A DNA stretch of 64,000 nt from Rhinopomastus cyanomelas (taxonomy: Eukaryota; Chordata; Aves; Bucerotiformes; Rhinopomastidae). This document shows, one piece after another, positions 24,737 through 35,200 of this stretch. Location of the stretch: assembly GCA_013400115.1 (NCBI GenBank), contig VXBP01010416.1:118399-182398 (forward strand), read 5' to 3'. Numbering within the stretch: position 1 is the stretch's first letter; the number at the start of each line of letters is the position of its first letter. The notes beneath the pieces were generated by a model that made no database searches, was not told the DNA's origin, and saw only the letters and a program-made list of their open reading frames with translations. The translations under genes and the position numbers were made by a program.

Positions 24737-24760
24737 TTTAAACAATTTAAATTGTTTAAA
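24737..24760. repeat. Perfect 24-bp AT-rich palindrome
   Basis: The 12-mer TTTAAACAATTT is followed directly by its exact reverse complement, with no spacer. Only the C/G pairs at positions 7 and 18 break the A/T run. Confidence 0.9.
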
Positions 24761-25744
24761 GTTGGAGTGTTAGAACAGCTCTCTGTGTCTGTCAGGAAGC
24801 TGCTCTTGATGCCAAGTCCTGATCTGAAATCACAGAATGTTGGTTCCTGGAGCACTTTGCGAGGTCAATCTAACCTTATCTTTGCAAAAATTCTAGATGC
24901 CTTTAAAAAACCCAAATGAGACAGAAGACTAGTGATTCTAAGTTAAACTTAGAGGTGCTAATTCTGATTCAACAGTGCTCCTGCTTTGTATCTACTTCTG
25001 CTAGATACTTGCTAAACCTACTGCCATTCTCTTGAGCCACTTGTCATTTTAAAGGCAACACCTGGCACGTTGCTTTACAGCAAGGGGACAAAAGGGAGCG
25101 TGAGTAATGAGAAAGAAGAGGTCCATCTCTAAGCTAGCTAAGATCTGAAGCTAGCTAAGAGCTGAAGATACTCCTATGCCTACAAAAACATGCCCTGGTC
25201 AGCTGACAGTTTAACAGTGTGGACTGCTAGAAACACTGAGATGTGTAAGCAAAATATTCTGTCACCTAACGGTGGAGGCAGGTTACTTGAAATGCAGGAG
25301 ACGTTGGACGAAGCAGTTCTTAGAGGAAGACGGAAGAGTACAACACAGGTTAGAGTGACCCCGAGGCCAGCTGAGTTTGCTCTACTTGACAATCTTATAA
25401 AACTGGAAGAAATTCTGTGGCAAGTTTTGGTACTAATGGAGTATACTGCACTAATGGTTTTCGAAGCCGTCCTACTGCTTTTGCTGAGAAGTCGGAATTT
25501 ATGCTAAAGAATCACACTTGTCTGTTCAGCCTTGTTACTCCCTCTAGCTTAATCTTACGTGGTTTTGTTTGCAACTAAAGGTAATTCAAAGCTCACTCAG
25601 CTCTTCTCTTAACAAACCGAAATGTTTAACTTGTTTTATCACTCCAAACCAGTTCTTCCAAAATATCAGAACAAAAGTAAATGAATTGCAAGAGGCACAA
25701 GGGTTATAGACATGAAAAGTCAACAGAAAAGAAGCTTGAAAAAA

Positions 25745-26205
25745 TTTATTTAAGGCTATCATTTAATATCCTTAAAGCTAAGCCTTTTTATAACAAAGGT
25801 TTTAAAAGGGATATTCACTTCTCAGGCATTTATAACTGCCAGCCCCTTAAAAATAACAGATGTAATTGGTGATGGAATACTTTGTGTGTAGAAGTCAAGG
25901 TTTTAGAAAAATAATTTCATCATTCAATATAAATGGAGTTACTTCAGTCTTAATAAATGGAAAATATGTAGATATGGAACTTCCACAGTCTTAAAGCTGT
26001 TAAGATAACCATCCCTTAGACAGTAGGTTTTCTTTGTACAAACCTTTGGCAACACTAAACTATAGTACAACTATTTCCTGGCATGCAAGGTGTCACAGCT
26101 TCGTTACGCCTAACGTAAATGACAAAATACAGAATTCAGAATCTCTTAGTAACTGGCAGCTGATGCAATGAAGATCTTCCGTCATCCCAAGATTACTCTG
26201 CATAT
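25745..26205 (-). other. GCG: GCG 3' UTR (probable) with AATAAA at 25745-25750
   Basis: Minus-strand AATAAA (plus TTTATT) at 25745-25750 lies about 460 nt after the stop, a plausible poly(A) signal. A nearer AATAAA overlaps the stop codon itself (26205-26210) and is unlikely to be used. The true end needs transcript data. Confidence 0.45.
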
Positions 26206-29200
26206 TTATTGGTAGTCTTCCAAAAGGTCCCTGGAAAAAAAAGCAGCAGTAATTAGGACATAGTGTAGAACTCCCAAGGTTTATGAAATATATGTGGAAT
26301 GTGTCTTTTCTGTTTGAGTGTTAGCAGGTGTTTAAGTGTTACCCCTCAATGCCTCTCTCCCATAACAGATTGAAAACAATTATTCCTAAATGAAAAGCTT
26401 TTCCAATAGCTTCTAATAGAGTCTTCTCCCAAATTCTTTGTTGCAATGCTGAACCACAAACTAACATAAGAATATTAAAATGTTAACAAAAGCTGTATTT
26501 TGGCTTTAGATTCTAAAGTTTTTGAGGTAATATTAGTTGTTTCAGATTTCCAAGATCAACTGGTCATTTTGGGTGCTTCAGTAGTCCAAAGACTAGAAGT
26601 GATTGATTTTTGCAGAGTGGACATCCAGCATTTTAAGAAAATCTGGCCACTCACATGTGCTTTGAGTTTTTAAAATTACTTTTCAGTTTTTATTATTTTT
26701 TAATTTTTTTTTAAATAGTTCTTATTTTGGAAACTATTTGTTAATGGTAACAAATAATTCTTAAATTCTCCACAGAGCTCACATGGAAAATGTTGCTTTG
26801 CCAACAGCATTTGCCTAAATAAAGGCAAATTAAAGCAGGGCACTTCAATAGCTTCCAGAAACTCAGATTGCAGTACCTTTTCCCCCTAATGACAAGCTTC
26901 AGTTTAAGACAGTGTTTTGTGTCAACTTGGCATAGTAATACCAATAAATATTTCTGATGCTATAATGGCCATGCAAAGGAGAGTTCTATTTTTCAGTAAT
27001 TGTGTTGTACCTCTGGTAATACTCACTGGCAATACTCACCTCAAGTAGGAAACTATCAGACAGGTACAGCACTGATGCAAAATACAGACTGTATTTGGAA
27101 TGAGTTCTGTTTACTGTCTTACCCTTGTCCAGCTCTGTCGCTAACAACGTTTGTAACGCTGTTACAGATACATCAGCAGGTACTAAAAAGACTACCAGCG
27201 TATGGAAGTATGTGTGACAAATACATCTAAATCCCCAGTACATTCATTAAGAATAACACTACCAACATTCAGGCACCTTTGGGTAACTTTTGTGTTAATC
27301 AGCCACTTTAGGAACTCTTTCGCAGCCATGTCATCGAGGACTTTGTTGATATCACTTGTGAAAGTGCCATCTGCATGTCTTCGGCCCATTTCTTCAGCCA
27401 CAAGAGCTTTTTCTGGGGAACTTCAAAGGGAATAAAATTATCAAACAGTTTGCTGATTAAAACAAGCAACCCATTTAAAAGGGCCTCATTACAAGATTCT
27501 AAGACATTGCACTTTTCCTGTGATTTTAAGGAATTAAGGGTTGAGCCCGATGTTTACGGCTCAGTATTGCGTGATGCGTGTCAGAACACATTTTGAGGTA
27601 CTGTTTTCACAACAGAATAGAACATAGAAGCCTTCCTTTACCAGATGAGAACTATTCCTTCAGGTCGGTCTAAAGTCCTCCCCAGGATTTTTGAAAAAGC
27701 CATGCATGCAAACCCCTACCTCAGCCTACAGTGTTTATGCCAAGTAGCTTAGGCATCAGTACAACTCACAGTAGATTTACTAAGAAACTTTATTTAAGAA
27801 ATATCACTGCTAAAACATTATAGTAAAATTTTTGTACTTTTTTTCTGTTTTCAAAGGACTGAAGTCCTAGTTACATACTTAAGATTATGTTGTCTATGTA
27901 TGTCGGCAAATAAGAGTACTCGGGGTCAAAATCACCCAATGACATCACCTGAACGTAGACGTGCTTGTTTGCTGTGGCACAGCATGTTATGCTTAAAATC
28001 AGTTCCTGATTCTTGCTCTATCCTTTTTTTTGACCACTGGAAAACCATGAGGCCAAGAGCCTGAGTCAGAAAACTCTCCTCTCTTGTTCCACCCCACCAA
28101 ATATAAGAAGGTTTGAATAGAATCCATTAAGGTGGGGTGATGCTGAAGCACACTGGTGCGGGGCCAATGACAGGCAGACTGCTTGCAATAATTCCTGGGA
28201 AGACTATACATAAATTTGTCCAAAACTAATAGTAAGTATCCAAAAGCATAAGGGCGGTCTACATTTAATTGTCCACCCAGGTTTCTAAGCTCAGCTCACC
28301 AAAACTAGGCTGTACTCCTGTCTTACAAATACTGAAATACCCTGTTTCTGCTCATGAAAATAAAGCATGACAGAAAAACAACTGCAACTCTGAGCATCGT
28401 TGGGAAGTGGCACCAGCCTTTCCCTTCTCCGTATAGCTGGTCTCATTTATTTAACTTGGGTTTTTTCAGGAAATTGTCATTGCTGACAAAACTTACCTAA
28501 TTTGTCTTCCTTCACTACAACACGCAATCTTGTCTGACAGATTATATTTTATTATTAATGTTATTTATTATCTGTATGTAGTGTGAGAGACTTACACAGT
28601 ACTTTACAGATGCTAGAACATACAGTCAGAGGATGAACTGAAATCCCTGCCCTGGAGAGCTTACAGTCTAAAGACACAAATAAGTACGGAACGGTTAAAA
28701 GGCGGGGAGAGGCACGTGCATGTTGTAGCTCTTAAAAATGCTGAGTTAGAAACAGATGAGATAGAAAGTACCTGCAGGAAACTGAAGGTAATGCCTTTCA
28801 AAGTGTAAAACTATAATAAAAAAAAGGCAAAGCAGTAAGTTCATAAACCGTATAGGCTTGAGGAATCTGCAGTGTGTGGAGAGCAAGACATTATGGAAAG
28901 AAAGAAGATATGTCTGATTAGGTAGGTCAAAACTGTGGAGCACTGTGGTCCAGGAAACTGTGAACCACAGTAAAAGAAGTGTTTTTAAAGGGAAAATAGG
29001 TGATAGTTGTAAGAAGGTATAGTTATTTTGGCAGCAGCAACTTGGGGAGGACGTTGTGGAGCATGCAAAGAGGAAAAGAAGACATCAGTTACTGCTGAGG
29101 TATGCTGAGCTGATGACACTGGTAAAAGTTTAATCTTTGAAATGTTGCAGAGGAAAAGACTGAATGTGAAAGGGAAAAAAGTAATTTAAGATGTCACTGA

Positions 29201-32200
29201 CTGGAGTCCTCTCAATGGCAGCTAAGGAGACCATAAGCGATACTTATATGAAAGGTGAAAGGTGGTAGGCAGATGAAGTTCTGGTTTAGTTTTAGATATC
29301 TTGACCTTAAATATAACTTGCCCTTTTGAAATGTAACAGTGTGCCCAATACATTTGTTTTAATCTATATTTGCACTTAATAAGGTAAAGTGGTAGTCTAA
29401 AGCTCACAGAGTACCTTCTGTTACAAGAGAAACCCTCCCCCTGAAATACAGCAAGAATGATCAAAGATGCATTAAGGTTTCATCAGACTTGATTTCTAAA
29501 CCCAAAAGTGAGGCAAAATTTAACAATAGGAATGGGTGGATTCTTACTCTCTTCTTCCTCGTCCATTCACTAGCCAAGCAATGAACTCTTTGGCCGCTTG
29601 ACCTTCCAAATAAGAGGTGATATCACTAGTATAGGTGCCTTCAGCATGTCTCTCGAATTCGGCGTGACGTTTGGAGATTGCATTGCTGGAAGAAGAGCAA
29701 TACTGTTGGAGCAGACTCCACAAAGACTTAATCTTTTAAACCTTTATTTATTTATGTTTGTCATCCACCAGACTAGCATTTCCTCCCAGGGAGAACAATT
29801 TTTTTCTGCTTCTCAAAGGATTCTTAATGTTTTGTTACGCAATACAATTTTGTGCAGAGATGCCTGAGCTAGCTCGAAACAAATCAAATCAGGTGCTGAA
29901 AGGCATTATAGCTGCATTGGAATGGTCTTCTTTTCTATTAATTAGCTATGATCAACAAACTTTATTGTATTATACAGACATATATATGGTTAGCTCTAGT
30001 GCTAACCTAAAAACTTCCACCAAGCAAATCCTATCTTCACCTGCATTACTTCTTAGACAAACTGTCCAGACTTAATTAATTTTAAATGACGTTTTTAACT
30101 GTTTTGTGGATACTTTTTTAATTGTCATTACGACCAGCTTCCAGTTCAATGAAAATTGCCTTCTCCCTCCCTGCAATTCATTGTGCTTCTTTCTCTAATG
30201 TAGCACAAACTATGTGACACTGGCCCTTAGGAAGGCAACTCGTTCTGAGAAGTAGACATACTAAGGAATGCAATCCATGAATCAGCTCCCTAGCATTTCT
30301 GTTTCAGAATTTATTAATTTCCACATAATGTAAAGGCCTCTAGCTCTGTTATATTTTTTTCCTTGGTATTTCACTATTTCTCCTAATTTTGTACCATCTG
30401 CACTTTTCATCAGCATGCTAACTAGAGTTACTTGGAACACTTTTAATGAAACATTAATTTTATTGAGATATGCTGTTTCACTGAAGCTAAAACATCATTA
30501 AAGATTTGATGGTGATACTGACAGTGTTTTGAATGGAAGGATCTTTGTGGTCCGGACTTACCTTTTTGGAATTTCTGACAAGAAGAATAACCATAGGTAT
30601 TTCAATCTGATTTGCAAAATGCACTTACTGGGTTTTTATTTTATTTGTTTCAAATTTCCAATCCCCCAACCCTCATGCCAAGAAATAAAACTCTCACCAC
30701 CAGATGGTGGCTTGAATGTGTGTGAGTACTGCTCACGTATGGAGTGGTTTATGTGATGCGGGACCGAGTGTTTAGGGCTGAACATTGTTTTGTGTTTGAT
30801 CAGCTTTTTGCAAACAGGCGCTTGGTCATTTTCCCTTCATTCGTTTTCTAACAGGCTGCCCAGGGGACTTGTGGAGTCTCCTTCTCTGGAGACATTTAAA
30901 ACCCGCCTGGATGTGTTCCTCTGCGACCTGATCTAGGTGATCCTGCTGTGTCAGGGGGATTGGACTGGATGATCTTTCGAGATCCCTTCAAATCCCTAAT
31001 GTTCAGTGATCCTGCGATTCAATTTCCTTTTGCTCAACAAAATGGAGTATTTAGCTTTTTAAAATGCTGTTTATTTTTATCTTATTCTCTACTCTTCTGT
31101 GTTACTTGAAATTCCTTGAAGCCACTGTACAGAGGTATAGAGCTTGTACAGGAATAAATAACAAACATTTCCTCCTCCCTTGTCAAAAAAGCAGGTACAG
31201 GACAGTTTCTTTTGAGAGATAGGCTTTGGATTACTGTAACACTGTAAAGAACACTAGTCATTCTACTTCTTGTTCAACATAAAATGAGCTCCAACAGTTT
31301 TGAGTAACAAAATACCAGAATAACTAGAATACCTTGAGAGCTGGTCTGGGACTTTGTCATTTTCTTTGTCGTCCTGTGCTTGCTGGCTGTAGTGGAATTG
31401 CACAATCATTAGGTCATTAGTGGCAGTACACTGCACAGCATGCATAGGCTAATACAGTTTTATTGGTTATTGTTTACATAGTATGATAAGCAACCATGTC
31501 TGATATATAATCAATAATTTCAGGCTTACAAATATAAATTAATACAATATCTAGAGACTGTTACTTTATACTTGAAGGACTTCCACAGGAATTTAGAAAC
31601 ATTAACACAAGAGATTTTTAGATTCTGGGGACAGATACTCTTTAGAACACATAGACTTACATGCTTTTACATTATTCTTGCTCTCAGCTTAGTAGTAATC
31701 AAAGATTAATCAAAGAATATTTTCCAAAAACATGCCAGCTTATGCCTTAAGACTATACTTCAGCATTATGGTAGCCATAGATAGGAAAATTTTATTAAGG
31801 CCTAATGGCCCAGACCTTTGCATTATGTTTCCATATCTTACTCATATTGAACTTAATTGATTCACTCAAACAATCTGTCCCAAAGAGTCTGAGATAATCT
31901 TTTTAGATGGCACATTACAAAATCTACTGATACTGCACTGGATTTGTCTGAATCCTTTTGGCTGATTGGGTACATACTCCCCATTTGTAACAGTGTGTTC
32001 ATATTGCATATACATTTTCCTCAGTTATTTTACTTATTTGACGTGGTTTACGGTAAGAAGCTGATACCAAGAAGCTAGAGCTTTGGCTGTTTCTGTATTT
32101 GAAGGTCTATAGCAATGTGACCAAAACGCTTACCCGTTTCTCTTAGTGCTCATTAACCACTGCACAAAGTCCTGAGCTCGTCTAGTGTCCAGGTACTTGC

Positions 32201-35200
32201 TGTAATCACTGGTGAATGTGCCTTGTGAATGACGTTTCACTTCATTCAGCTTACTGGAGTCATCTAATGGTTCAGACTGGGAAGCTTTGAATGGTCTGCG
32301 AAGCGATTAGAACTTGTTAGCAGGAAGCGGTTGTAGCACGCTCTACAGGTACGCTGACTTACTATTTTATACTCTCACAAAGTAAAAGCAGGTGGCTTAA
32401 CAATCACTAGCTGGCTAGTAAAATCAATCAGCATCACACATAATACACTGCACAATTAAAGTCAACGGGGATAACCAACTGTTATCAGTGGGGATAACTA
32501 TAGGCTGCAATACCAAAAAGCTTGAGTGCTGTGCTTTGCAATATTAGAATGTTTTCACAGTTCCAATGGTAAATTAATTTCTCTGTAATACTGTATTAAA
32601 ATTTGCTTTTGAATCATAGTATATATGGAAAACAACGTGCAGTACAAGTGTTTCTAAAAGTTTGTTCTGAAGAATTTACCTTGATTTCTCCTCTGTGTCC
32701 TGAAGAGGATTTTGCAAGCTGCCTTGAACGATCATTACAAGGAGACCAGCAATAAAATAAACACTTTTCATTTTCATTGCCTGTCAAAACAGAAATAAGG
32801 CAACATAAAAAACTGTAATAATCTTTACATAAATCTGAATCAATTACATCGAAAGGAGACACCCCTGATGGTAATCTAGTCTTGACTATACTGAGACCCT
32901 GTGAGGATGGGGTCCGTGTCCAGTGGGTGGAAACAATACCGCCTTGGGTAGGCATTCAAAAGACAGAGACTTTGTTCTTGTCTTTAGGCTCCACTCGCTC
33001 CCCGGGAATGCAAGTTGAGCTTCAAGCAACTGCGTCCTCTGTTTTGTAATACAGTGGTAAAGGTCTATATCTCCTTTGCTCTGTGTTGTGATGATGACAC
33101 ACATTAGATTTGTTTCTATAGTACTGTTTTATTGCAAAAGCAGGATATTGATGTGACTTTTTTTTCCTCCAGCTCATTCACTAGAGAAAAAAAACCAAAG
33201 CAAAGCTTTGTCAAGAATACTGTCACCCAGAATACTGGGCTATATGGGATATACAAGACGTAGACCATATACTTCATATTAATGGTAATAAACCAAAGGA
33301 GAAAATACTGCATCCTAGATGTAATTCTTACCATTACAGGTCATTTTATTGGCTACACCCATGCAACAGGAATGGCCGTGTTTTCATGTGTGTCTTCACC
33401 ACACACATGGCGATTCCTTGACCACTCTCACTAACTTTGATGTGAGCTTATTCTGTGCAGTGTATTACAGTCTGTACAAATGCCTCGGTGATCCACAGCC
33501 AAGCTGTGATTCCCTTACTTGCATTAGTGACCACTTTACTCATGCAAGTAGTAAAGTTGTAAGTTTTAGCGACCAGTCATCAACATGAATAAGGTATTCC
33601 TTAATCCCCGAACTACGTGTGCTACCGCTTCCATTGCTGAACTTAGCATTATTTGTCTGTGGACACATTATGCCTGACGGGACAAGCCATGGAACAAAGA
33701 AATGCTGTTCATTCTAGGCTCACAAAACCCTGTGCAAAAGGGTCTATGAGCAGCTAATGTCTAATAGACTAAAAAGTGCCTCTGCACCAACAGGAAACGA
33801 AAGGAAATTACCTTACCAAAACAACTAGTATAAATTGTTCATTTTTATTATTTCATACCACTTAAATTTTAGGGATAACAGAGTAGGCAAGGAAATTCAT
33901 TTAAGATGTGGTTAGGTACTTTTGATGTTGACAAAAAAATTGAATGTGCCATTCATTTGGTGGCTAAATGCTTGTTCATTGAATTATGAATAGTGAAGGC
34001 TTATTCGTCCTAACTTTGAAAGAAGTATGGATCACAAAACTAATCTGTTGTAAATCAACAGAAGCTGCAATGAATTCATATCAGCAAAATGTCACTGGAA
34101 ATAATTTCATCATGTACTTGGACTGATACTTGTGTATTTGAAAGAGCCCTTCTGCTGACACTTTCCTATGTAAGTTTATGTTACAGTCTGAAAAACGAAG
34201 TGAGATAGGAAACATGAGTGCATTGAAGTAAAGCAGTAGATGGTATATAGCAAGATCCAGTCAAAAAACCACCCTCCCCACTACATGTGTTGTACTCCTA
34301 GTGTCTATTGCGCCTGGAGGATGACACAAGAAAGTGATGAAGGAACAACCTGTAGAAAAGGTGCAGATTACTCTGTTTTGAGATTTAGAGTTGGCTCTGC
34401 ACTGTTCATATGGCAGAGCTGTATCAGCATCTCTAAAACAAGCAAACTGCATCAAAAACCTTCCTGCTGCAGGACTTCTGCTCTGCCCCAGTAGTCTGCC
34501 CAGCTTCAAGAAAGATGCTGTTATGAAATATTTTTCTTCTATCTATTACAAATTAATGTATAGCTGGAGATGCAAAGCTTGACTGTTGGCAGGTATTTTA
34601 CCTGTAGGAAGGAGCAATGTATTATTTTGGGTACTTTTCGGGGCCTAAAATGTAAGGGAATCTTTATGAATAACGTACATATTTTGGTACTGTACTAAAT
34701 ACAGTGTGTCAAAATGTTTCAGGCAATCAAAATCTCAGTGAAAACCCGGTCCGTAAATACAGGTCTTTCTGGTGGATTGCACGGCTCGCATCAGAAACCA
34801 GTGTTGCTCATTTTTCCCTCAGCGTGCACGGGGACACTTCTCTGCTCTCTGCAATGTCCTCACACAGGAGATTTGATTCCTACGCTTGCATCCTGCTGTA
34901 GTACCAACACATGAGCACAGCGGCCACGTAGTCAGCCCTGTCATAAGCCTAACTGTAGTATCGAACCCTTTTCACTGTTTCAGGTGGAGCTGCAATTCGG
35001 TGGTGCGACACTGACATCCAACGTTTATCCCACAGAATGCAGAGCTTCCCATTGCTTAGGTTTCTGGCAGTGGGACAAAAGCTCTGCGTGTTCTTTGGGA
35101 GACGCGTCTGCCGTGGCCACAAAAATGGTTTGACTGTGATGTCGTGACCCCTGGTACGGCTGTAAATTAGTTCATTCAGATACTACCTGAAGTCTGGCTG

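Larger units (their letters stand above)
20721..25724. other. Intergenic region between GCG (3' end) and DPP4 (5' end)
   Basis: About 5 kb. Apart from CR1 pieces at 20.85-21.2, 21.4-21.8 and 23.4 kb and a perfect 24-bp palindrome at 24737-24760, no gene, RNA gene or long repeat was recognised. It must contain the DPP4 upstream regulatory DNA. Confidence 0.6.

Noticed and set aside
26205..26210. AATAAA overlapping the GCG stop codon
   Set aside because: Use would leave almost no 3' UTR; a hexamer about 460 nt further on is more plausible.
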